Part shown: piece after piece, positions 35,780 to 43,345 of the stretch | How positions within the stretch are numbered: the first letter of the stretch is position 1 | Layout: every line of letters begins with the position of its first letter | From: Anaerolineales bacterium UBA5195 | GTDB lineage: Bacteria; Chloroflexota; Anaerolineae; Anaerolineales; Villigracilaceae | Assembly: GCA_002412925.1 (NCBI GenBank) | Contig: DHVZ01000100.1 | Span: 1 to 64,000 of the forward strand | DNA: 64,000 bases | Reading direction: 5' to 3' | The notes under the pieces: generated by a model | The model's database searches: none | Told to the model about the DNA's origin: nothing | What the model saw: the letters and a program-made list of their open reading frames with translations, nothing else | Program-made: the position numbers and the translations under genes

Positions 35780-36760
35780 ATGTCCAGACCAAAAGTATTC
35801 GTCACCCGCCTCATCCGCAATAAAGGCCTCGACCTGGTCAAGGATTTTTGCGAGGCTGAAATCTGGCCGGATGAACTCCCGCCGAGCCGCGCCATCCTGC
35901 TCGAAAAAGTACGCGGCCTCGACGGCTTGCTCTGCCTGCTGACCGACAAAATCGATGGTGAGCTTCTTGATGCCGCCGGGCCGCAGTTAAAAGTCGTCAG
36001 CAATCATGCGGTTGGATTTGACAACATCGTTGTCCCCGACGCCACCGTCCGCGGCATCCCGGTTGGCAACACCCCCGGCATTCTGACCGACGCCACCGCC
36101 GACTTTGCCTTTGCCTTGCTGATGGCCGCCGCCCGCCGTGTATCCGAGGCTGAACGCTACCTGCGCGCCGGGAAATGGGTCACCTGGGGACCTTCGACCC
36201 TGCTTGGCGTAGACCTGGTCGGCAAAACACTCGGGTTGGTGGGTTTTGGGCGCATTGGACGCGCCGTAGCCAAACGCGCCAGCGGCTTCGATCTACGCGT
36301 GATTTATTTTGACCAGCAGGCCGCTCCCGCACCCGAGCTGAACGCCGCGCCGGTAAACAGTCTCGACGACCTGCTGCGTGAATCCGATTTCGTCTCGCTG
36401 CATACTCCGTTGACTGCTGAAACCCGTCACCTGGTCAATACTGATTTCCTGTCAAAGATGAAACCCAACGCCATCCTGGTCAACACCTCGCGCGGGCCGG
36501 TGGTGGATCAAGAAGCGCTTTACGAAGCCCTCAAAACGAACCGCATTTTCGCCGCCGCATTGGATGTGACCGATCCAGAGCCGCTCCCGCTCGATAACCC
36601 CCTGCTGACGCTGGAAAATTGTCTCATCGCCCCGCACATCGCCAGCGCCTCAACGTACAGCCGCGACATGATGGCCTATCTTGCGGCGCTGAACCTGATT
36701 GCCGGGCTAAAAGGTGAAATACTGCCCCACTGCGTCAACCCCGAAGTTTACAAACGATAA
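35780..36760 (+). CDS. D-2-hydroxyacid dehydrogenase (glyoxylate/hydroxypyruvate reductase, GyaR-like)
   Basis: 326 residues. NAD(P)-binding LGLVGFGRIGRAVAKRA, the active-site Arg region VNTSRGPVVDQEAL, Glu in DVTDPEPLP and the catalytic His in LIAPHIASAS. This family reduces hydroxypyruvate or glyoxylate to D-glycerate or glycolate. D-glycerate would be the substrate of the divergent glycerate 2-kinase, closing a route to central metabolism. SD GAAGGAGG. Confidence 0.9.
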   Translation: MSRPKVFVTRLIRNKGLDLVKDFCEAEIWPDELPPSRAILLEKVRGLDGLLCLLTDKIDGELLDAAGPQLKVVSNHAVGFDNIVVPDATVRGIPVGNTPGILTDATADFAFALLMAAARRVSEAERYLRAGKWVTWGPSTLLGVDLVGKTLGLVGFGRIGRAVAKRASGFDLRVIYFDQQAAPAPELNAAPVNSLDDLLRESDFVSLHTPLTAETRHLVNTDFLSKMKPNAILVNTSRGPVVDQEALYEALKTNRIFAAALDVTDPEPLPLDNPLLTLENCLIAPHIASASTYSRDMMAYLAALNLIAGLKGEILPHCVNPEVYKR

Positions 36761-36775
36761 ATAAGGAGAAATTCC

Positions 36776-36946
36776 ATGCCCTTCCATCTCGGAATACCTG
36801 AATTGCTGATTATTCTGGTGATCATAATCGTCCTGTTTGGCGCCGGGCGGATCGGCAAACTTGCCAGCGAGCTTGGCAGCGGAATCCGCGCCTTTCGCAC
36901 CAGCTTAAACCCTGAAGAAAAAGAAGCAGCACCCGACGAAAAGTAA
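36776..36946 (+). CDS. tatA: Twin-arginine translocase TatA/TatE family protein
   Basis: 56 residues. One N-terminal transmembrane helix (LGIPELLIILVIIIVLFGAG) runs directly into the amphipathic helix RIGKLASELGSGIRAFR, then an acidic tail, the standard minimal TatA. SD AAGGAG nine bases before the ATG; it starts 16 bases after the dehydrogenase stop. No tatC is nearby. The operon's own binding protein has a twin-arginine signal, so local supply of TatA is plausible. Confidence 0.85.
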   Translation: MPFHLGIPELLIILVIIIVLFGAGRIGKLASELGSGIRAFRTSLNPEEKEAAPDEK

Positions 36947-36984
36947 GCAGCCTGTTTGCCCAGCAATTCCAAACGGCTCGATGA

Positions 36985-37018
36985 GAATCTCCGTGGCAGG
37001 ACCCCGCATTTCGGGGTG
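36985..37018. repeat. 34-bp dispersed repeat, copy 1
   Basis: Matches 51774-51807 at 32 of 34 positions. Its core ACCCCG-CATTT-CGGGGT is a small hairpin, and one of the two differences turns a G-C pair into G-U. It lies in the gene-free stretch after tatA. Confidence 0.5.
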
Positions 37019-37185
37019 AGCCTCCCCAACCGCACCAGGCTGGAAAGCCGTGAACGGGTATGTGCAGGGAGCTGCAAGACTCCATGTCATGGATGTCAGC
37101 CAAATGTTCGTGAGTTTTGTCACTTTTCTTTGTCTTAAACTTGCCCTAAAATATCGTTATGTTTGCCATGAAAGGAGGTGACGCG

Positions 37186-37212
37186 ATGACCAACCTGTTT
37201 CGCCGACGCTGA
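37186..37212 (+). CDS. Leader peptide MTNLFRRR ending in UGA, upstream of the selenium operon
   Basis: An ATG at 37186 is preceded by AAAGGAGG at 37171-37178, one of the strongest ribosome sites in the window, yet the frame stops at UGA (37210-37212) after eight codons. If UGA were decoded, 24 more codons follow to a second UGA at 37285. An in-frame ATG at 37168 precedes the ribosome site. The strong signal, short frame and following hairpins suggest a translated regulatory leader. Confidence 0.6.
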   Translation: MTNLFRRR

Positions 37213-37225
37213 ACCGCTAGCGTAT

Positions 37226-37244
37226 GGATGCGCGTGCCGCATCC
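37226..37244 (+). promoter_or_regulatory. SECIS-like hairpin after the leader UGA
   Basis: Perfect 7-bp stem GGATGCG/CGCATCC with the 5-base loop CGTGC. The loop begins 20 bases after the UGA, inside the 16-37-base window for bacterial SECIS elements, and it contains GU. A competing pairing, TGCCGC with GCGGCA (around 37235-37262), is possible. Functional assignment is inference. Confidence 0.4.
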
Positions 37245-37310
37245 GACTCTGACGCGCGGCAGGTTGACCGTGTCACCCCTGGCTTGATCCACAGCCTGCG
37301 GGTTCCACTT

Positions 37311-37348
37311 GGGTCTTCGGCTTTGCGTGCGGAGACCCATTTTCATTT
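37311..37348 (+). terminator. Terminator-like hairpin in the selenium operon leader
   Basis: GGGTCT (37311-37316) pairs with AGACCC (37333-37338), with partial inner pairing GGC/GCG, followed by ATTTTCATTT. It lies between the leader peptide and the yedE start, the place for an attenuator. Confidence 0.45.
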
Positions 37349-37368
37349 AACTGAAAGGAACCCGTCAC

Positions 37369-38475
37369 ATGCGTGCTATTTCCAACTTTCTCACCTCCCG
37401 TTGGGGGCCGATCATCACCGGCATGGTTGTCGGTGTGCTGGCACCCGTACTCGTCAAGCTGGGCAACCCCGGGAACATGGGGATTTGTGTAGCCTGCTTC
37501 AACCGCGATATCGCCGGGGCGCTCGGCCTGCACCGCGCCGCTGTTGTCCAATACATCCGCCCGGAAATTATCGGCTTTGTCCTCGGCGCGCTCCTGGCCG
37601 CCCTGCTCTTCCGCGAGTTCAAGCCGCGCGGCGGCTCATCGCCGCTTATTCGCTTCCTGCTCGGCATGTTTGCGATGATCGGGGCGCTGGTTTTCCTCGG
37701 CTGTCCCTGGCGCGCGTATTTTCGCTTGAGCGGCGGCGACTGGAACGCCATCCCCGGCATTTTGGGCTTGTTCGTGGGCGTCGGCCTGGGGATTATCTTC
37801 CTGAAACGCGGCTTCAGCCTCGGGCGCAGCCGCCCCGCCTCCCCGGTGGCAGGCTGGGTCATGCCAGTCTTCGTTGTCATCCTGCTGGTTTTGCTGGTGG
37901 CCGCTCCGCTCTTTGGCCGCAGCGCTGAAGGCAACCCAGTTGGCCCGATCTTCTTCTCAGAAAAAGGCCCTGGCAGCCAGCACGCCCCGCTCTTGATTGC
38001 CCTCGGCGCGGGCCTGCTGATCGGCTTCCTGGCCCAGCGCAGCCGTTTTTGCACCGTTGGCGCCCTGCGCGATATTATCCTGCTGCGCGATATGCACCTG
38101 TTCAATGGCGTCCTGGCCCTGCTCATAGCCGCCTTCCTGACCAACCTGGCCCTCGGACAGTTCAAACCCGGTTTCGAAAGCCAGCCTGTAGCTCACACCA
38201 ACCTGCTCTGGAACTTTGGCGGGATGGTGCTGGCCGGATTGGCTTTCACCATGGCGGGCGGCTGCCCAGGCCGGCAGGTCTTCCTGAGCGGTGAAGGCGA
38301 CGCCGATGCAGGCATCTTCGTGATTGGCATGCTGGTCGGCGCAGGTGTGGCTCATACCTTCAGCCTGGCCAGTTCAACCACCGGCCCCGGCGCTTACGGC
38401 CCGGCCATCGTCATCATCGGGCTGGTAATTCTCTCCATCATTGGCCTGACCATGCGCGAAACCCGCACTGCTTAA
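37369..38475 (+). CDS. yedE: YedE-type putative selenium transporter (YeeE/YedE family membrane protein)
   Basis: 368 residues with about 9-10 membrane spans and the family's Cys motifs: GICVACFNRDIAGALG, AQRSRFCTVGALRDI and GGCPGRQ. YeeE relatives import thiosulfate. The YedE subfamily encoded with TusA/YedF, a class V aminotransferase and DUF3343 is associated with selenium metabolism by gene context. Here that context is complete, so selenium-compound uptake is the likely role. SD AAAGGA. Confidence 0.85.
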   Translation: MRAISNFLTSRWGPIITGMVVGVLAPVLVKLGNPGNMGICVACFNRDIAGALGLHRAAVVQYIRPEIIGFVLGALLAALLFREFKPRGGSSPLIRFLLGMFAMIGALVFLGCPWRAYFRLSGGDWNAIPGILGLFVGVGLGIIFLKRGFSLGRSRPASPVAGWVMPVFVVILLVLLVAAPLFGRSAEGNPVGPIFFSEKGPGSQHAPLLIALGAGLLIGFLAQRSRFCTVGALRDIILLRDMHLFNGVLALLIAAFLTNLALGQFKPGFESQPVAHTNLLWNFGGMVLAGLAFTMAGGCPGRQVFLSGEGDADAGIFVIGMLVGAGVAHTFSLASSTTGPGAYGPAIVIIGLVILSIIGLTMRETRTA

Positions 38476-38484
38476 GGAGCTCCC

Positions 38485-38706
38485 ATGTCTGACCCCAAAA
38501 CCATCGACGCGCGCGGCCTGTCCTGCCCCGAACCAGCCATGCTGACCCGCAAAGCCCTGCTCGCCCTCGGCTCTGGCACCCTGGTTGTCCTGACCGATTC
38601 GTACACCTCGTGTACCAATATCGAACGCACCGGTAAACTGGCCGGCTGGAAAGCCGAAATCACCCAGGACGCCGACGAAACCCACCACATCACCCTGACC
38701 AAATGA
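38485..38706 (+). CDS. TusA/SirA-family sulfur (selenium) carrier, YedF N-domain-like
   Basis: 73 residues with the family signature DARGLSCPEPAML. Cys14 is the persulfide/perselenide-carrying residue. TusA relays sulfur from a cysteine desulfurase; the paralogues in YedE operons are thought to serve selenium. It overlaps the next gene (ATGA). Confidence 0.88.
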   Translation: MSDPKTIDARGLSCPEPAMLTRKALLALGSGTLVVLTDSYTSCTNIERTGKLAGWKAEITQDADETHHITLTK

Positions 38707-39851
38707 TCTACCTTGACCATGCCGCCACCTCGTGGCCTAAACCGCCTGAAGTGCTGGCTGCCATGCAAAACTTCCTCGAGCGCGCCGGGGGCAACCCCGG
38801 CCGCTCTGGCCATCGCCTGTCGATTGCAGCCGGACGTGTTGTTTACGACACCCGCGAAGCCCTGGCAGATTTCTTTGGTATCAGCGACCCGCTGCGCGTC
38901 CTGTTCACGCTCAACGCCACCCATGCCCTCAACCTCGCCCTCCAGGGCCTGCTCAAACCGGGCGAACGTGTCATTACCGGCGGGATGGAACATAACGCCG
39001 TCATGCGTCCCCTGCGTGAGTTGGAAAAGCGCGGGATCAAGGTGGAGATCGTTCCAGCGGATAAAACCGGGACTCTCGCCCCCGCCGCCTTTACCGCCGC
39101 GCTGGAGGGCGGCGCCCGGCTGGTGGTGCTCAATCACGCCAGCAACGTCTGCGGGACAATTGCCCCTGTAAAAGAAATCGCCGCCCTCGCCCATGCCGCT
39201 GGTTCGCTTGTTTTGGTAGATGCAGCGCAAACAGCAGGAGTCCTGCCCCTGCATTTGACCGAAATGGGCGTCGACCTGCTGGCTTTCACCGGGCACAAAG
39301 CCCTGCAAGGCCCTCCCGGCACCGGCGGGCTCGTGCTGGCAGATTCTTTCGACCCAGCCCAACTCAACCCGCTGATACGCGGCGGCACCGGCAGCCGCTC
39401 GGAGTTTGAAACCCAGCCCGACGACCTGCCCGATCGCTACGAAAGCGGCACACCCAACGGAGTCGGCCTGGCCGGATTGGGCGCGGGCCTGGCCTGGATA
39501 CAAACGCGTGGATTGGAATCTCTGCGCGCCCACGAGCTGGGACTCACCGCCCGCCTGCGCGAGGGGCTGGAGAATATCAAAGGCGTCCATCTGTACGGCC
39601 CGGCTGACCCCCAGCTTTCCACTGCTGTCATCTCTTTCGCCATCGAAGGCAAGCGCGTCTCTGAAATCGGCTACCGGCTGGACGAGGAGCATGAAATTTT
39701 CTGCCGGGTGGGCCTGCACTGCGCCCCCGCCGCCCATCGCAGCCTCGGCAGCTTCCCTGAAGGGACCGTCCGCCTGGCGCCGGGGCCGCTGACCGCGCTG
39801 GAAGACATCGAAACCATCATCAGGGCATTGGCGAGAATTGCGGCAACATGA
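38703..39851 (+). CDS. Class V aminotransferase: cysteine desulfurase / selenocysteine lyase-like
   Basis: 382 residues. The PLP-binding Lys is near residue 199 in LAFTGHKALQGPPGTGG. The catalytic Cys340 is in RVGLHCAPAAH, the short-loop form of the EF2568-like subfamily found in selenium operons, followed by TVRLAPGP. It should release S0 or Se0 from cysteine or selenocysteine and hand it to the TusA-like partner. Confidence 0.88.
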   Translation: MIYLDHAATSWPKPPEVLAAMQNFLERAGGNPGRSGHRLSIAAGRVVYDTREALADFFGISDPLRVLFTLNATHALNLALQGLLKPGERVITGGMEHNAVMRPLRELEKRGIKVEIVPADKTGTLAPAAFTAALEGGARLVVLNHASNVCGTIAPVKEIAALAHAAGSLVLVDAAQTAGVLPLHLTEMGVDLLAFTGHKALQGPPGTGGLVLADSFDPAQLNPLIRGGTGSRSEFETQPDDLPDRYESGTPNGVGLAGLGAGLAWIQTRGLESLRAHELGLTARLREGLENIKGVHLYGPADPQLSTAVISFAIEGKRVSEIGYRLDEEHEIFCRVGLHCAPAAHRSLGSFPEGTVRLAPGPLTALEDIETIIRALARIAAT

Positions 39852-40078
39852 GTCAGGGCATCGTACTTTTTCACACCACCACCTCGGCTCTGAGAGCGGA
39901 AAAAATCCTGCAAAAAGCCGGGCTTTCAGTCAAACTCGTCCCCACCCCGCGCGAACTCTCCAGCGATTGCGGCATTGCCTTGCGCTTTGAACTGCCAGAC
40001 CGGGAGAAAGTTGAAAAAGGGCTGGCAGACGCGGGGGTGGAACATGAAATCCATCTCAGCCAGGAATCTGAACGATAA
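39848..40078 (+). CDS. DUF3343 protein, putative Se/S carrier
   Basis: 76 residues: FHTTTSALRAEKILQKAGL, VPTPRELSSDCGIALRF with conserved Cys41, then HEIHL. DUF3343 proteins accompany YedE/TusA/selenocysteine-lyase genes and are proposed selenium carriers. The start overlaps the previous stop (ATGA). It converges with the LacI-type gene 17 bases downstream. Confidence 0.85.
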   Translation: MSQGIVLFHTTTSALRAEKILQKAGLSVKLVPTPRELSSDCGIALRFELPDREKVEKGLADAGVEHEIHLSQESER

Positions 40079-40095
40079 CCCGGCTGCTAACCTTT

Positions 40096-41136
40096 CTATT
40101 TTCCAATATCCAAGTCCTTCGAGAAAGTACTTTCCCTCACCAGCAATCTGGGGGAGATAAGCGCTTGTGTCGTCAAAAAACTTTGTACTTTGTTGTTGGC
40201 TTCGATCAACTGGGCCAGCTTTTGCATGGCTGTACGACCAAGCATGGCATAGTCTTGAGCAACAACAGTTAATGGAGGGCAGAAAAAACCCGTATCGGAT
40301 GAGTCATCAAAAGCTACGATCCCCAAGCCTGATGGGATTTTTTTATTTCGTCGAGAAGCTTCGAGCAAAACCCCAAGTGCCATCTGGCTATTGGCTACAA
40401 AAATTGCATCAACTTGGGGGTATTGGGAGAACAATTGGGCAGCTGCCTGGCAACCAGAGGGTGATGACCAAACTCCCTGAACAACGGCCTGTTCGGGGAT
40501 GGCGCGACAGGCATCCCGTAGCGCAGTATCCCAGCCTTGTTTGCATTCACGAGCTTGCCACCAACTCAAAGGTCCCGAGATATGGCCGATGTTTTGATAT
40601 CCTTGCTCGATCAAATGATGGGTAGCCAAATAACCACTTTTGAAATAATCCAGGGCGACGACCACTTGCTCGTGACCCGAACTGGTATTGATAAAAACAA
40701 CCGGGACCGGGAAATCTATTTGGACGATCTCGGAATAATAATCTATTTGGGGTACTGCCCAAATGACCCCGTCAACATGATAGTCAAACAGGGAATGGAG
40801 TAAACGTTCTGCATCATCACTATCCGGGTTGGGGAGTTCTTTGAGTAAAAGAGTATAGCCCAGGCGGTCAGCTTCTGCAAAAACTGCATCCAGCGTAGGC
40901 GAGTTGCCATTTAAATTAAGTCTGGAGAACATGACACCGATGGTCAAACTGCGCTGTCGAATCATGCCGCGAGCCAGGGCACTGGGGGTGTAACCCATCT
41001 CGTGGATAACTTGGAGAATACGCAAGCGTGTTTCCGGAGCTACATCGGGGCGTTCATTCAACACGCGTGAAATCGTTTGGGTTGAAACCCCGGAGGCGCG
41101 AGCGACTTCCTTGATGGTGGTTTTTCTGTAAGTCAA
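40096..41136 (-). CDS. LacI family transcriptional regulator
   Basis: 346 residues. The N-terminal HTH reads TIKEVARASGVSTQTISRVLNE; a hinge and a periplasmic-binding-protein-like ligand domain follow (ITIGVMF-type opening, IVAFDDSSDTGFF). It lies directly downstream of the YtfQRT-YjfF-type transporter on the same strand and probably represses it in the absence of the sugar. A hairpin terminator separates the two. Confidence 0.92.
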   Translation of the reverse strand: MTYRKTTIKEVARASGVSTQTISRVLNERPDVAPETRLRILQVIHEMGYTPSALARGMIRQRSLTIGVMFSRLNLNGNSPTLDAVFAEADRLGYTLLLKELPNPDSDDAERLLHSLFDYHVDGVIWAVPQIDYYSEIVQIDFPVPVVFINTSSGHEQVVVALDYFKSGYLATHHLIEQGYQNIGHISGPLSWWQARECKQGWDTALRDACRAIPEQAVVQGVWSSPSGCQAAAQLFSQYPQVDAIFVANSQMALGVLLEASRRNKKIPSGLGIVAFDDSSDTGFFCPPLTVVAQDYAMLGRTAMQKLAQLIEANNKVQSFLTTQALISPRLLVRESTFSKDLDIGK

Positions 41137-41187
41137 GGTAGCTCTTTATTCAACGGAAAATCTGTCTCAGTGACGCTGGGCCAGAAG

Positions 41188-41223
41188 ATAAAGGCGCAGG
41201 ATTAGGTTCCCCTGCGCCTTTAT
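41188..41223 (-). terminator. Hairpin terminator after the ABC transporter operon
   Basis: 13-bp perfect stem (41188-41200 with 41211-41223), 10-base loop. Read on the minus strand it ends in CCTTTATCTT, a moderate U-tract. It lies between the last permease gene and the LacI gene. Confidence 0.6.
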
Positions 41224-41298
41224 CGTGATCTGGATTATTTCAGAGTTTTCCCCGGCCAGCTCTTTGGCCTTTTGCGGGAACTCCCCAAAAGCCAAGTC

Positions 41299-42279
41299 TT
41301 AAGAATGCTTTTTCCGCATGTAGAACAGGCTTTGAATTCCAATGAAGATCAAAGTCAGAAGACCCACACCGATACGCGTCCACCAGGAACTCAGGGTGCC
41401 ATTGAATTGGAGAATGGAGACGATGGTGCCGTTAATCAGTACCCCAAACAGAGTGCCGATCACATTGCCGACACCGCCGGTCAACAGCGTGCCGCCGATG
41501 ACAACCGAGGCGATGGCGTCCAATTCCATTCCTGGAGCATAGCCTCCATAACCGGAGAGTAATGAAATACTGAAGACAATCCCTGCCAGGGCAGAACAAA
41601 AGCCGCCGAAGGCGTAAACGATAATTTTTGTACGGGCGACCGGCAAACCCATTAATAAAGCAGAATGTTCGTTATTGCCAATGGCATAGACAGTGCGGCC
41701 AAAGAAAGTGAAATTCGCCAAGTAAATTACCACCAACAACAACAATGGGCCGATCAGGGAAGGAATATACACATACGCTTTTTCGATAAAAGGAACAGGA
41801 ATTTGTGTCAATGCCAGATAACGATAGAAAGGATCTTTAATGGTTAAAGAAGAAAGGGTGATGATGTAAGCCATCCCACGTGCGAAAAAGAGGCCCATCA
41901 AGGTCACAATAAAGGGTTCCACTTTAAGGTAATGAATAATACTGCCCATGGCAAGCCCAAAAGCAATACCCATTAATAACATCAACGGAATCACAATTGC
42001 AGGGCTGGCACCATTTGCGAGTAGAGCGGCCGATGCAGCAGATGTCAGGGCAATCATGCCTGCCACAGAAAGATCAATCCCTTTGGTAAGGATCACAAAT
42101 GTCATTCCAATGGAAACAATTAACAAACTGGCAGTGTTGATAAACAGGTTGAAAAACACCTGCGGTTTTTGCATGGCCGGATACAACCAGCCTCCGGTAA
42201 CGTAGACAAGAATAAATATCGTTATGGTAATCAGCAGGGGACCATTATTGAGTAGGAAAAATTTAGTTCGTTGCGTCAT
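41299..42279 (-). CDS. yjfF: Sugar ABC transporter permease (YjfF-like, RbsC family)
   Basis: 326 residues, 8-10 hydrophobic spans. Family sequence SIGMTFVILTKGIDLSVAGMIAL (ATPase contact region) and LDAIASVVIGGTLLTGGVGN. It overlaps the other permease gene by 17 bases. Gene order binding protein-ATPase-permease-permease is that of the E. coli galactofuranose transporter. Confidence 0.85.
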   Translation of the reverse strand: MTQRTKFFLLNNGPLLITITIFILVYVTGGWLYPAMQKPQVFFNLFINTASLLIVSIGMTFVILTKGIDLSVAGMIALTSAASAALLANGASPAIVIPLMLLMGIAFGLAMGSIIHYLKVEPFIVTLMGLFFARGMAYIITLSSLTIKDPFYRYLALTQIPVPFIEKAYVYIPSLIGPLLLLVVIYLANFTFFGRTVYAIGNNEHSALLMGLPVARTKIIVYAFGGFCSALAGIVFSISLLSGYGGYAPGMELDAIASVVIGGTLLTGGVGNVIGTLFGVLINGTIVSILQFNGTLSSWWTRIGVGLLTLIFIGIQSLFYMRKKHS

Positions 42280-43345
42280 GTCGGAGTCCTTTTCGCTCTA
42301 TGATTCTGTTCAAAATTCGACGAGTGTAATCAGAGTAAAGGAGAATCACCACCAGAACGAGCACGGCTCTGCCAGCCAATAAGGCATTAGCTGGTACGCC
42401 AAAGGTATACATGGTGATCGTGAAAGTCCAAATGATAAGCGCGCCAACTACACTGGCCAGCAGAGAGAATCGGCCACCCGACATGAGGGTGCCGCCGATG
42501 ACAACCGCAAAGATTGCGTCCAGTTCATAATTGAGACCAATGTTATTGGCATCGATAGCATGGATATAGGAACCGAGAATCAGACCTGCGATAGCGCCAC
42601 AAAAGCCACAAAAAGTATAAGCGAACAACTTGATATTCTTCTCGCTAATGCCGCTGTAATAAGTCGATTTTGAATTGAGCCCAACCGACTCGATAAAGAG
42701 GCCAATCGAGGTTTTACGAACCAACAGCCAGGCTAAGATATACACAAGGGCAACGATGTAGATTGAAACGGGGAGACCCAATATAAAACCATTTCCAAAC
42801 CAAAAATAGGGTGTGTAGTAAACGGTCATAATTTGGCCATTTGTAATCAGTTGGGCAATTCCGCGGCCAGCCACCATCAAGATCAGGGTTGCCACCATGG
42901 GCGAGATTTTGCCCCGTGAAACCAGCATCCCGTTCCACAAACCGCACAGGGTGCCAGCCACCAAAGTAACCACCACGACCAGCCACAGAGGGGTATTGGT
43001 TAAAGTCGGGTCTGCTGCGACGGCATTTGTGATTTGTACATTGCCCAAGACTGGATTAATCAATACCGAGCCCATTGCTGCCGAAATGGCAATCACCGCG
43101 CCAACCGAAAGATCAACGCCTCCGGTAGCAATCACCAGGGTCATCCCGAGCGCCACCAACATCAAAGGAGCTGAATTGTTAAGAACATCTATCAGATTCC
43201 CGTATAAATGACCATCCACGATCCCGATTTTGAAGAATCCGGGAGCGAAGATGGCATCCACAACCAGAATCAAAGCCAGCGCAACCAGGGGCCAGAAGAG
43301 ACGATTCTCTTGCATCCGTTTGAGTAAGGGAAGTTTGATTTTCAT
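42263..43345 (-). CDS. ytfT: Sugar ABC transporter permease (YtfT-like, RbsC family)
   Basis: 360 residues with the same fold as the following permease: LVALGMTLVIATGGVDLSVGAVIAI and LDAIFAVVIGGTLMSGGRFS. It forms the heterodimeric channel. The start overlaps the ATPase stop by a few bases. Confidence 0.85.
   Translation of the reverse strand: MKIKLPLLKRMQENRLFWPLVALALILVVDAIFAPGFFKIGIVDGHLYGNLIDVLNNSAPLMLVALGMTLVIATGGVDLSVGAVIAISAAMGSVLINPVLGNVQITNAVAADPTLTNTPLWLVVVVTLVAGTLCGLWNGMLVSRGKISPMVATLILMVAGRGIAQLITNGQIMTVYYTPYFWFGNGFILGLPVSIYIVALVYILAWLLVRKTSIGLFIESVGLNSKSTYYSGISEKNIKLFAYTFCGFCGAIAGLILGSYIHAIDANNIGLNYELDAIFAVVIGGTLMSGGRFSLLASVVGALIIWTFTITMYTFGVPANALLAGRAVLVLVVILLYSDYTRRILNRIIERKGLRHDATN

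Noticed and set aside
28522..36760. Sulfoquinovose sulfo-transketolase pathway
   Set aside because: A split transketolase fits, but there is no sulfoquinovosidase, phosphate-free aldose isomerase pair, or sulfoacetaldehyde/isethionate gene in the locus.
38472..39737. 421-codon open frame opposite the TusA-like and class V aminotransferase genes
   Set aside because: The opposite strand encodes full catalytic motifs; this frame is a codon-bias shadow.
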